From the NCBI GenBank assembly GCA_028820215.1, contig JAPPKD010000359.1, positions 1-7,594 on the forward strand: a DNA stretch of 7,594 nucleotides, given 5' to 3'. The notes beneath the pieces are model-generated. The model saw only the letters and a list, made by a program, of their open reading frames with translations. It searched no databases and was not told the origin of the DNA. Position numbers and translations under genes: made by a program. The DNA comes from Spirochaetaceae bacterium. GTDB lineage: Bacteria > Spirochaetota > Spirochaetia > SZUA-6 > Bin103. Positions 1 through 6,913 of this stretch are shown in pieces; position 1 is the first letter of the stretch; every line of letters begins with the position of its first letter.

Positions 1-1010
1 CGGTGGGGCACACACCCCCCCCCCCCCGCCCCCCCCCCCCCGGGGGCGCCGGCGCGCCCGCCCGCCTCCACCATGCGTAGCGCGTCCAGCGCGTCGGACA
101 GGGTGGACAGCGGCGGGGAGCCGCCCAGCACGCACTGCTCGACGAAGTACTCCACCTCGTAACGGAAGGCGTCGACGTAGCCGGGCATGCCGAAGCCCGG
201 TCCGCCGTCCTCCTGGTACACCGCCTCGTTCCAGGAGTAGCTGACGCCGCCGCGCGTGCCCAGCACCTTGTACTGCACCAGCCACGGGTCGTTGGTGGGG
301 TCCGCCGCCGCGAAGCTCGCCCACAGGTTGGCCAGCGCGCCGTCCGGCATCCGGCAGGTGATCGCGGTCTGCGCCGCGTCCGGCACGCCCGGCGCGTGCA
401 CGCCGGGGACGGCCATGCAGCTCAGGCGCTCGGGGCGGCCGAGCAGATACAGCAGCGAGTAGCAGTGGTGGACGCACACGACGCGGAGGATCGATCCGTA
501 CTTGCGGATCAGGTCGGCGTCGTGGAACAGGTTGTAGAGCATCCAGAAGGCGGCGACCGGGCCCAGCTTGCCCGCCTCGATCAGCTCCCTGGCCCGGCGC
601 AGGGCCGGCACGTAGATGTAGTTGTGTCCCGGCATGCAGGTGCGGCCGGCGCGTTCCGCGGCGCGCATCAGGCGGCGGATGTCGGCCGTGCGATGCGCCA
701 CCGGCTTCTCCACCAGCACGTCCTTGCCGGCGCGCAGCGCGGCCAGCGCCGCGGCGACATGTCCCTCCGGCGGGGTCAGGACGTGCACGGCGTCCACGTC
801 GGGGTCGCCGACCAGCTCCTTCAGGGTGCGGTAGTCGCGTCCGCCGTGCCGGGCGGTCAGCGCCGCGGCCTTGCCCGGCTCGGCGTCGTACGCGCCGATG
901 AACCGCGCGCGCTCGCAGGCGGCGACGGCGCGCCCGTGCAACTCCGCGACCAGGCCCGCGCCCACGAAGGCGATGCCGACGCGGTCGTTCGCTCCGGCGG
1001 GTTCTGCCAT
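1..1010 (-). CDS. Gfo/Idh/MocA-family NAD(P)-dependent oxidoreductase (3' end cut by window edge)
   Basis: The protein reads from ATG at 1010 to the window edge without a stop, about 336 residues. Family members use NAD(P) to oxidise or reduce sugars, inositols or related polyols, usually in the cytoplasm. The N-terminal Rossmann fold is clear: a VGIAFVGAGLVAE segment at residues 11-23 carries the dinucleotide-binding G-x-G-x-x-A. The EKP motif that holds the catalytic lysine is at 101-103, followed by a GHNY segment at 128-131. The C-terminal domain carries the typical amphipathic segments, ending in a 'DALDALRMVEA' helix around 306-316. One oddity is that the usual D-x-x-x-H catalytic motif is not seen: the region around H181-H182 reads RVVCVHH, with valine where aspartate is expected. 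Residues after about 317 come from low-complexity sequence and should not be trusted. The gene lies 16 bp behind the propeller gene and is almost certainly co-transcribed with it. The family is secure; the substrate is unknown. Confidence 0.93.
   Translation of the reverse strand, partial: MAEPAGANDRVGIAFVGAGLVAELHGRAVAACERARFIGAYDAEPGKAAALTARHGGRDYRTLKELVGDPDVDAVHVLTPPEGHVAAALAALRAGKDVLVEKPVAHRTADIRRLMRAAERAGRTCMPGHNYIYVPALRRARELIEAGKLGPVAAFWMLYNLFHDADLIRKYGSILRVVCVHHCYSLLYLLGRPERLSCMAVPGVHAPGVPDAAQTAITCRMPDGALANLWASFAAADPTNDPWLVQYKVLGTRGGVSYSWNEAVYQEDGGPGFGMPGYVDAFRYEVEYFVEQCVLGGSPPLSTLSDALDALRMVEAGGRAGAPGGGGAGGGGCVPH
15..41. repeat. Low-complexity C13-G-C13 tract at window edge
   Basis: Thirteen C, one G and thirteen C are followed by GGGGG and then GC-only sequence to about position 66. 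It falls in the last codons of the oxidoreductase, where it would encode an implausible glycine-rich tail. It looks like a sequencing or assembly artefact at a contig end rather than a biological repeat. Confidence 0.7.
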
Positions 1011-1014
1011 GGGT

Positions 1015-1020
1015 CCCTCC
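1015..1020 (-). promoter_or_regulatory. Shine-Dalgarno site of the oxidoreductase gene
   Basis: On the minus strand the short gap between the propeller stop and the oxidoreductase ATG reads GGAGGG followed by ACCC and ATG. This is the strongest ribosome binding site in the window and it fixes the oxidoreductase start at 1010. Confidence 0.8.
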
Positions 1021-1026
1021 AGATCG

Positions 1027-2526
1027 CTAATCGTAAAGCCGGTACGCGTACAGGGCCGCTCCGTCCACGCGGAAGTGGAGCCATACGGTCTGCCCGCGCA
1101 GCTCGCGCAGGTCGGCCTTGTCCTTCCAGCGCACCGCGGTGCGGGAGCCGCCGGCCAGCTCGATCCGGCAGTCGTCCAGGCCGTAGCCGTCGATGAACTC
1201 GCCGTCCGTACGCCGCACGCCAACCTGCACGACGCTGGCGAACAGCCGCTCGGCGTTCACTTCCAGCTTGTCCCGCTCGATCCGGAGCGGCTTGGTGAGC
1301 AGCTCGCCCGGCTCGCGGCGCGAGTGCGCCATGCCGGCGAAGCGGTCGCGCATGATCCACATCAGGCCCATCGCCATCGGCATGCCGGCGCCGGTGCCGG
1401 CCGCGCCGCCGGTGTAGAACAGGAAGATCTTCTCGCCGTTCTCGATCGGCAGGTTGTGCGTGGGGTACACCAGCACCCGGTCGAAGGAGCCGGCCGGTCC
1501 GGTGTCCAGGAACAGCGTGCCGGGGCAGACCCGCTGCCACGGCTGGCCGTCGCGGTTGCTGACCAGCTCGCAGCCGTCGCCGTAGCCGGTGTTGCACCAG
1601 CGCTCCAGGAAGCCCAGGTTCAGGTTGCCGTAGTTGAACGGCGTGATGCCGCCGTGCCACTCGTACGCGCGGCCGAAGCCGGAGTCGGGCTGGTTGAACA
1701 CCGCCATCTCGGCCGGGTCGGTCCAGTGCACGAGGTCGGCGCTGGTGCGCAGCGCCGCGTTGCGGCCGAACAGGTTGAGCGCGCGCTCGTTCAGCCACCA
1801 GCGGCGGTTGCGCTCGTCGCGGGTGACCATCATGTAGTCGCCGTGCCGCATCGGCAGCAGCCGCCGCGGCCGGCGCGTCCAGTGCACGCCGTCCGGGCTG
1901 GTGTCCAGGTACTGGCCCCAGACCGACCGCGCCTGCTCCACCTGCTCCGGGGTGACGTCCGGGTACTGCTCCGGGTAGGCCGGCGCCCACATGCGGTGGT
2001 CCTGCATGTTGGCGATCAGCTTGTAGCGCCGCTCGGGGTCCGGGTCGTCCTCGTCCCGTATCACGGTGAGGCCGTCCATGTTGTTGAGCACGCCGATCAC
2101 GTCACCGTGCTCGTCGGTGGCCGGCAGCCCCTCGCCGCGGCGCGCCAGCTCGAACTCGACCAGGTTGTCGCCGTCGGGCGCGAACGTGTACCAGAGGTTG
2201 TTGGCGGAGCTGCCGCGGTAGCGCACGACGCCCAGGTCGGGCTTGGTCCAGTGGCGGCCGTCCATGCTTTCGGCCAGCGCGTAGCCGCCGCGGTCCAGCT
2301 CGCCCGGCTTGCGCGCGGTGTTCATCGCGAAGTACCACATGCGCAGGCGGTGGCCGGGCTCGCGGACCACGCTCCCCCACGCCTGCGCGCGGTCTCCCTC
2401 CCACGGCCGGTCGGCGCGCAGCACCGGGCGCGGAAACCGCGACGGCTTGTTCACCACCCGGACCAGGTTCACGTAGTGCTGGATCTCGGCGTCGTCGACG
2501 AACAGGTGCAGGTCGGGATCATTCAT
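1027..2526 (-). CDS. Five-bladed beta-propeller glycosidase-like protein, copy A (499 aa)
   Basis: I place this protein in the GH32/43/68/117/130-type five-bladed beta-propeller group, which hydrolyses or phosphorolyses glycosidic bonds; the exact family and substrate are not recognised. Four Asp-box-like blade motifs of the form S-x-D-G-x-x-W are visible: SMDGRHW (87-93), SPDGVHW (210-216), the variant SADLVHW (262-268) and SNRDGQPW (323-330). Other shared landmarks are LFVDD near the N-terminus, PWE (41-43), KPDLG (95-99), DPDPERRYK (161-169) and the last-blade strand IFLFYTGG (367-374). Residues from about 405 form a second, beta-rich domain also found in copy B. There is no signal peptide or membrane segment. 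ATG at 2526 is preferred over an in-frame GTG at 2550 because it aligns best with copy B; neither has a clear Shine-Dalgarno site. It is the first gene of the leftward unit. The catalytic acids cannot be assigned by eye, so a purely sugar-binding role remains possible. Confidence 0.85.
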   Translation of the reverse strand: MNDPDLHLFVDDAEIQHYVNLVRVVNKPSRFPRPVLRADRPWEGDRAQAWGSVVREPGHRLRMWYFAMNTARKPGELDRGGYALAESMDGRHWTKPDLGVVRYRGSSANNLWYTFAPDGDNLVEFELARRGEGLPATDEHGDVIGVLNNMDGLTVIRDEDDPDPERRYKLIANMQDHRMWAPAYPEQYPDVTPEQVEQARSVWGQYLDTSPDGVHWTRRPRRLLPMRHGDYMMVTRDERNRRWWLNERALNLFGRNAALRTSADLVHWTDPAEMAVFNQPDSGFGRAYEWHGGITPFNYGNLNLGFLERWCNTGYGDGCELVSNRDGQPWQRVCPGTLFLDTGPAGSFDRVLVYPTHNLPIENGEKIFLFYTGGAAGTGAGMPMAMGLMWIMRDRFAGMAHSRREPGELLTKPLRIERDKLEVNAERLFASVVQVGVRRTDGEFIDGYGLDDCRIELAGGSRTAVRWKDKADLRELRGQTVWLHFRVDGAALYAYRLYD

Positions 2527-2576
2527 CGCCGTGCAGCTTAGTGGCCGCACGGGCTGCCATGCTACCGTCAGGTCTC
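2527..2576. promoter_or_regulatory. Divergent intergenic region between the two propeller genes
   Basis: Only about 50 bp separate the proposed ATG codons of the divergent propeller genes, so both promoters must sit here or inside the opposite gene. I see no convincing -35/-10 pair on either strand and no strong Shine-Dalgarno site. On the plus strand a short CAGG lies 4 nt before ATG 2577. The arrangement suggests joint control or short-leader or leaderless transcripts, which is inference. Confidence 0.5.
2533..2557. promoter_or_regulatory. Imperfect dyad, possible operator
   Basis: GCAGC at 2533-2537 is inverted as GCTGC at 2553-2557. Between them GTG at 2541-2543 is mirrored by CAC at 2548-2550. 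The two dyads have centres about half a base apart, so this is a gapped, imperfect inverted repeat. Its position midway between divergent sugar-related genes fits a repressor or activator site, but repeats this short arise easily by chance in GC-rich DNA. Confidence 0.25.
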
Positions 2577-3995
2577 ATGCGACATCTGTTCATTGACGAC
2601 GGCGAGCTGACGCGGGTCGAGCGGCTGTACCGGCGGGTCCATCAGCCGCGCCGGCATCCGGAGAACCCGGTGCTGGACGGCGACACGCCGTGGGAGACGC
2701 ACGTGTCGGTCTACGGCACCACGCTGTACGACCAGGAGCGCGGCCTGTTCCGCCGCTGGTACCTGACCAGCCCGGGCAGCAACGAGGAGCGGGTCCCGGT
2801 CGGTCCGGCCGGCGGCCGGGTGCTCAGCATCCCCGGCAACGTGACGCTGCTCGGCTACGCCACCTCCACGGACGGCGTGCACTGGGAGAAGCCGGACCTG
2901 GGCCAGATGGCCATCGCCGGCGACAGCCACAACAACATCCTGCACATCGGCCGCCTCAACTGCGAAGGCGCCTCGATCATCGCGGATCCGGACGACCCCG
3001 ACCCCGACAAGCGCTTCAAGGCCTTCTACTGGGAGCACGGCGGCGACGGCACGCTGACCAAGCTGCCCGGCGGCCGGGTGCTGTTCGGGAGCGGCGACGG
3101 CGACGGCATGTGGATCTCCCACTCGCCCGACGGCGTGCGCTGGACGAACTACGCCACCAACCCGGCCATCAACCTGGGCTCCGACACCGACCAGACCGTG
3201 CTGCGCGACCCGGCCCTGCACCGCTACGTCGCCTACGGGCGGTTCAACGCCGGCGGGCGCAAGATGGCGCGCGCCGAGAGCGACGACTTCGTGCACTGGA
3301 GCGAGCCCGAGCTGGTGTTCGAGTGCGACGAGGGTGACGAGGAGGAGACGCAGTTCTACGGCGTGCCGATCGACCTCTACGAGGGGCTCTATCTGGGCAT
3401 GCCGTGGATCTATCGCGAGGGGGTGGACGGCACGATCGACACCCAGCTCGCCGTCAGCCGCGACGGCATCCGCTGGCAGCGGGTCGGCGCGCGCGAGACG
3501 TTCCTGTCGCTCGGCGCGCCGGGCGGCCCGGAGGACGGCATGTGCCGGGTCGGCAAGCGGTTCATCGTCCGCGGCGATCAGATCTACCTGTTCTACGGCG
3601 CCGTGCAGGGGCCGCACGGCGGGCGCAAGTTCTCCGGCGGCAGCTCGCGCGCGACCGGCCTGTGCTTGGCGCTGCTGCGCCGCGACGGGTTCGTGTCCAT
3701 GAGCGGCGACGGCGACGGCGGCTGGCTGCTGACGCGTCCGGTGGCGGTGGATGAAGGCGGGGGCCAGAGCGCCCTGCACCTGAACCTGAACGCCCGCGGG
3801 CGGGCGGTGGTCACCTTGTGCGACGACGACGGGGTGCCGATCGAGGGCTTCGAGGCGTCGCGGCCGGTGACCGGCGATCACACCGACGTGACCGTGACCT
3901 GGCCCGACCGGCAGATCGGAGCGTTGGCTGGGCAGCGGCTGCGGCTGCGGATCGATCTGCAGGACGCCGACCTGTTCTCGTTCTGGCTTGGGTGA
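2577..3995 (+). CDS. Five-bladed beta-propeller glycosidase-like protein, copy B (472 aa)
   Basis: This is a paralogue of the divergent copy A and has the same layout. Near the N-terminus it has LFIDD (4-8) and PWE (38-40). The four blade motifs are STDGVHW (97-103), SPDGVRW (183-189), SDDFVHW (235-241) and SRDGIRW (294-300). KPDLG (105-109), DPDPDKRFK (140-148) and IYLFYG (336-341) match landmarks of copy A. Residues from about 383 form the shared C-terminal beta-rich domain, with a D-G-x-P-I-E-G-F turn (418-425) and a closing DADLFSFW strand (463-470). The fold suggests a glycosidase acting in the cytoplasm, as no signal peptide is seen; the substrate is unknown. ATG 2577 is preferred because it aligns with copy A and has a weak CAGG upstream; ATG 2559 and GTG 2541 are in-frame alternatives. 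The lyase gene follows after 10 bp, which implies an operon. Confidence 0.85.
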   Translation: MRHLFIDDGELTRVERLYRRVHQPRRHPENPVLDGDTPWETHVSVYGTTLYDQERGLFRRWYLTSPGSNEERVPVGPAGGRVLSIPGNVTLLGYATSTDGVHWEKPDLGQMAIAGDSHNNILHIGRLNCEGASIIADPDDPDPDKRFKAFYWEHGGDGTLTKLPGGRVLFGSGDGDGMWISHSPDGVRWTNYATNPAINLGSDTDQTVLRDPALHRYVAYGRFNAGGRKMARAESDDFVHWSEPELVFECDEGDEEETQFYGVPIDLYEGLYLGMPWIYREGVDGTIDTQLAVSRDGIRWQRVGARETFLSLGAPGGPEDGMCRVGKRFIVRGDQIYLFYGAVQGPHGGRKFSGGSSRATGLCLALLRRDGFVSMSGDGDGGWLLTRPVAVDEGGGQSALHLNLNARGRAVVTLCDDDGVPIEGFEASRPVTGDHTDVTVTWPDRQIGALAGQRLRLRIDLQDADLFSFWLG

Positions 3996-4005
3996 GCGGG
4001 GTCGC

Positions 4006-6087
4006 ATGAGCAGGGAGCGGGGAGGCGGGGGCGCGGCGCCCGCGGCCGGCCATCCCCGCGTCTACTTCACGCTGGAGTCGCTCGAACGGCTGCGCGGGCA
4101 GGCTGACTCGCAGGCGTTCGCCCCGCTGCTGGCGCGGATGCGCGAGCGCGCGCAGGCGGCGCTGGCCGAGCCGCTGCCGGAGGTCGTGCTGCCCGACGAC
4201 CTGCTGCTTCCGGGACAGCCCACCTGGGACCAGCGCTACCCGCGCGACGAGGAGACCTTCGCGGCGCACGAGCGGATGATGTACCCGCTGCGCGCGCTGT
4301 ACGGCGCGCTGCCGGCGACCGCCTTCGTGGCCATGCTCGACGGCGACCGCGCGTGCCGGGACTACGCGGCCGCGGGGATGCGGCACCTGGCCGGGCTCGA
4401 CCTGGAGAGGACCTCCTACCTCAACACGCACCAGTTCCACGGCGTGGTGCCCTCCGTGGCGCAGGCGCTGGACTACCTGTGGGACGACCTGGGCGCGGAC
4501 CGCTCATCGGTAGTCGCCGGGCTCGCCGCGCGCGCCCGCGAGTTCCACCAGCACAGCGTGCTGAACACCTTCGACAACCCCCTGGACAGCCACAGCATCG
4601 TCTACGGACCACCGGAGATGACGGTCGCGGCCCTCGCGCTCTACCACCACGTGCCGGAGGCGGCCGGCTGGCTGGCCGACGTCGAGCGGTTCCTGGCCGA
4701 GGCGTTCCCGGGCTACGGCGGCGCCGACGGCGGCTGGGGACAAGGCTTCGGCTACGTCTACAGCCACTACTTCCAGCGCATCGCGCATCTCTTTCGCGTC
4801 GCCACCGGCGCCGATCACTTCGACCGGCCGTGGGGCCGCAACAACGGCCGCCACTTCCTGTATTTCCGGCCGCCGTGGAGCACCTGCACCAGCTTCGGGG
4901 ACGCCTCCTACTCCACCCATCCGGCACTCAACCGGCAGATCATGGGGATGTACGGGCGCGTCTACGGCGACCCGGTCTACCGCTGGTACGCGGAGCAGGT
5001 AGAGGACGGCGACGCTGCCGGCCGCGACCCGCTGGCCGAGCTGAGCGCCCGCGTCACCTGGCCGGAACCGCCGGCCGCCACGCCTCCGCACGGGCTGCCG
5101 CGTTCGGTTCACTTCGCCGACACCGGCTGGGTCGCCTTGCACAGCGACCTCACCTCGCGGGAGGCGAACGTCATGCTCTGCTTCAAGAGCAGCCGCTTCG
5201 GCTCGTTCAGCCACAGCCACGCCGACCAGAACAGCTTCGTGCTGGAGGCGTTCGGCCGGCCGCTGCTGATCGACAGCGGCTTCTACCCCTGGTACGGCAG
5301 CCCGCACGATCTTGCCTGGACCCGCCACACCCGCGCCCACAACGCGGTGCTGGTCGACGACCGCGGCCAGGCGCTCTGGCGGCAGGAGGCCTCGGGCCGC
5401 GTCATCGCCTTCGCGACCGGGCCGGACTACGACTACTGCGCCGGTGACGCGACCGCGGCGTACCGGCTCGAGTCCCACGAGCACACCCACCGCCCGCTGC
5501 CCTTGAGCGAGCGCAGCGCGGTGGAGCTGGGCGTCGAGCGCGCCATCCGCCACGTGATCTTTCTGCGCCCGGCGGTCTTCGTCGTGATCGACGACGTGGT
5601 CACCCGGGAGCCCCGGCCGGTGCAGCTCGCCTTCCACGCGCCGGTGCCCTTCGAGGTGCCGGCGCCTGCCGAGGCGGACGGCTGCGTGACCGCGGCGGTC
5701 GGCAACCCGCCGGCGCTGGCGCGGCTCACCTTCTGCGCGGAGCCCGGCGCCGCCGCTGCCCGGCTGGCGCGCGCCGATCGCTTCCCGGTCGACCCGGAGC
5801 GCTCGCACGAGCAGGAATACCCCCCGCAGTGGCACCTGACCGCGGCGTTCGCTGCCGCGGGCCGCGAACGGCTGCCGGTGACCGTGATCCAGGTCGGGCG
5901 CGAGGGCGAGGAGCTGCCGCCGGTGCGCGTCGAGCACCACGGCTCGGAAGCCGGGATCGACGGCCAGCGCGTGGTCGCCGTCGAAGTGGACGGGCACACG
6001 GCGACGCTGCGGGTGAACGGGTTCGGGTCCTCGCTCGCGTGTGCCGGCCGCGGCGCCGCTGCGCTCGAGGTCTCCGCGCCGCGTTGA
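4006..6087 (+). CDS. Heparinase II/III-family polysaccharide lyase (693 aa)
   Basis: This family (relatives of PL12, PL15, PL17 and PL21) cleaves uronic-acid-containing glycans by beta-elimination, leaving an unsaturated uronate end. Residues about 15-350 look like the helical toroid domain: a typical HPRVYFT opening (16-22), NTHQFHG (140-146), DSHSIVYGPP (194-203) and a DGGWGQGFGY segment (241-250). The heparinase II/III beta-sandwich follows, with SHSHADQNSF (402-411), RPLLIDSGFYPWY (418-430), WTRHTRAHNAVLVDD (438-452) and G454-Q455. Histidines and tyrosines in these motifs are candidate catalytic and substrate residues; the 445-446 HN pair is a family hallmark. A final beta-rich part runs to residue 693. 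The N-terminus is polar and glycine-rich, with no signal peptide, so a cytoplasmic oligosaccharide lyase is likely. ATG 4006 is chosen over an in-frame TTG at 3988, which would overlap the upstream gene. The gene is intact. Family assignment is firm; the PL family number and substrate are not. Confidence 0.93.
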   Translation: MSRERGGGGAAPAAGHPRVYFTLESLERLRGQADSQAFAPLLARMRERAQAALAEPLPEVVLPDDLLLPGQPTWDQRYPRDEETFAAHERMMYPLRALYGALPATAFVAMLDGDRACRDYAAAGMRHLAGLDLERTSYLNTHQFHGVVPSVAQALDYLWDDLGADRSSVVAGLAARAREFHQHSVLNTFDNPLDSHSIVYGPPEMTVAALALYHHVPEAAGWLADVERFLAEAFPGYGGADGGWGQGFGYVYSHYFQRIAHLFRVATGADHFDRPWGRNNGRHFLYFRPPWSTCTSFGDASYSTHPALNRQIMGMYGRVYGDPVYRWYAEQVEDGDAAGRDPLAELSARVTWPEPPAATPPHGLPRSVHFADTGWVALHSDLTSREANVMLCFKSSRFGSFSHSHADQNSFVLEAFGRPLLIDSGFYPWYGSPHDLAWTRHTRAHNAVLVDDRGQALWRQEASGRVIAFATGPDYDYCAGDATAAYRLESHEHTHRPLPLSERSAVELGVERAIRHVIFLRPAVFVVIDDVVTREPRPVQLAFHAPVPFEVPAPAEADGCVTAAVGNPPALARLTFCAEPGAAAARLARADRFPVDPERSHEQEYPPQWHLTAAFAAAGRERLPVTVIQVGREGEELPPVRVEHHGSEAGIDGQRVVAVEVDGHTATLRVNGFGSSLACAGRGAAALEVSAPR

Positions 6088-6800
6088 AGCGCGGCTTGAA
6101 GGCGGCACGCGCCGCCGTGCTCGGCGCTGCCGCGCTCGTCGGCGCCGAAGGGACCTTCGCGGTAGGAGTCCTGGAGGGTCCGGCCGCCACGCAGCGCTCC
6201 ACGATCGCGGACGTCGCGGACCTGACGATCCACACCGATTTCGAGGAGGTGCGCGTGTTCGCGGCCGACCGGCAGGACGTGGAGGTGGAGCTGTCGGTGT
6301 CGGAGCGCATGTCGCGTCGCAACCGTCCGGAGCTGGCCGTGGACCGGGACGGCGCCGTAGTGACGTTGCGCGTGGGCGGCAACGACCTGCCGATCAGCCG
6401 CGCCTCTGTGGAGTGGGGGCCGAAGCTGACGCTCTCCGTGCCGGCCGGCGTCGAGCTGACGGTGCGCACCGGCAGCGGCGCGGTCGTCGTGCAGGGGCTC
6501 CGATCCGAGCGGCTGGAGGTGTTCACGGCCGAGGGGGACGTGTTCGTGGGAGACTGCGGGGGGCCACTGCTGGTGGCCGTTGGGTCGGGATCGCTGCGGG
6601 TGGCGCGCTGCGACGGGGACAAGCGGCTCACCTCCACCAGCGGCGCCATCGACGTGGCAGACGCCCGCGGTACGGTGATCGCGCATACCGAGAGCGGAGC
6701 GCAGCGGTTCTTCCGGATCGAAGGCGACCTCACGGTGCTGCGCGGCACCGAGTTGGAGGTCTCCGAGCATCGAGGCCGCCTGATCGTCGAGGACCGGTAG
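6084..6800 (+). CDS. DUF4097-type beta-repeat protein (238 aa)
   Basis: From about residue 45 to the end the protein is a series of short beta strands separated by glycine turns, with repeated G-S-G, T-S-G-A-I and E-S-G-A steps such as RTGSGAVVVQG (128-138), VGSGSLRVARC (166-176) and STSGAIDVADA (184-194). This is the pattern of DUF4097/putative-adhesin proteins, which form an elongated beta solenoid of unknown biochemical role. The N-terminus is basic (K2, R3, K6, R9) followed by a short alanine/valine/leucine stretch (10-20); it could be a weak signal peptide or anchor, but I see no convincing cleavage site. The TTG at 6084 overlaps the lyase stop as TTGA, which suggests translational coupling. 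A GAGG lies 13 nt upstream, further than usual. GTG at 6117 is an alternative start. The open frame reaches back to 5829 but overlaps the lyase there. It is the last gene of the rightward operon. Confidence 0.8.
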   Translation: MKRGLKAARAAVLGAAALVGAEGTFAVGVLEGPAATQRSTIADVADLTIHTDFEEVRVFAADRQDVEVELSVSERMSRRNRPELAVDRDGAVVTLRVGGNDLPISRASVEWGPKLTLSVPAGVELTVRTGSGAVVVQGLRSERLEVFTAEGDVFVGDCGGPLLVAVGSGSLRVARCDGDKRLTSTSGAIDVADARGTVIAHTESGAQRFFRIEGDLTVLRGTELEVSEHRGRLIVEDR

Positions 6801-6817
6801 CGCCGAAGCCGTCGGCG
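6801..6817 (+). terminator. Small hairpin directly after the DUF4097 stop
   Basis: CGCCGA (6801-6806) pairs perfectly with TCGGCG (6812-6817) around a 5-nt loop, immediately behind the TAG. No T-run follows, so an intrinsic terminator is doubtful. It may instead be a 3'-end stabilising hairpin or a chance result of high GC. Confidence 0.25.
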
Positions 6818-6913
6818 GGAAGTGATGCCGGCGCGAGTCGCCGCATCCGGCAACGTCAGGGCGTGACCGGGCTCCGGGGCGGCTTGGTGCTTCGCTGCCG
6901 GAGCGGGCTCGGA
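6801..6913. other. Convergent intergenic region
   Basis: This 113-bp gap lies between the stops of the DUF4097 gene (plus) and the HNH gene (minus). It holds short GC-rich inverted repeats but no convincing gene and no poly-T tract. One repeat is a perfect 7-bp GCTCCGG at 6871-6877 with CCGGAGC at 6898-6904 and a 20-nt loop. Another is CGGGCT at 6904-6909 with AGCCCG at 6916-6921, overlapping the HNH stop codon. Confidence 0.5.

Noticed and set aside
396..1196. Plus-strand 266-aa open frame opposite the oxidoreductase
   Set aside because: Antisense to clear Rossmann and EKP motifs; no motif of its own.
871..2541. Long plus-strand open frame (556 aa) opposite the copy A propeller gene
   Set aside because: Composition is Arg/Ala/Val/His-rich with no domain motifs; it is an antisense shadow of a well-supported gene in GC-rich DNA.
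2568..4007. Minus-strand open frame (479 aa) opposite copy B
   Set aside because: It mirrors the copy B gene, has no recognisable motif, and the sense frame shows clear family repeats.
5829..6083. N-terminal extension of the DUF4097 protein
   Set aside because: The extension lies fully inside the lyase gene in another frame, is Arg-rich, and lacks homology-like features; the TTG at 6084 gives a sensible coupled start.
4504..6108. Minus-strand open frame (534 aa) opposite the lyase
   Set aside because: Antisense shadow; the sense strand carries the complete heparinase II/III motif set.
6871..6904. 7-bp inverted repeat as a bidirectional intrinsic terminator
   Set aside because: The loop is 20 nt and no T-tract follows on either strand; such repeats are expected by chance at this GC content.
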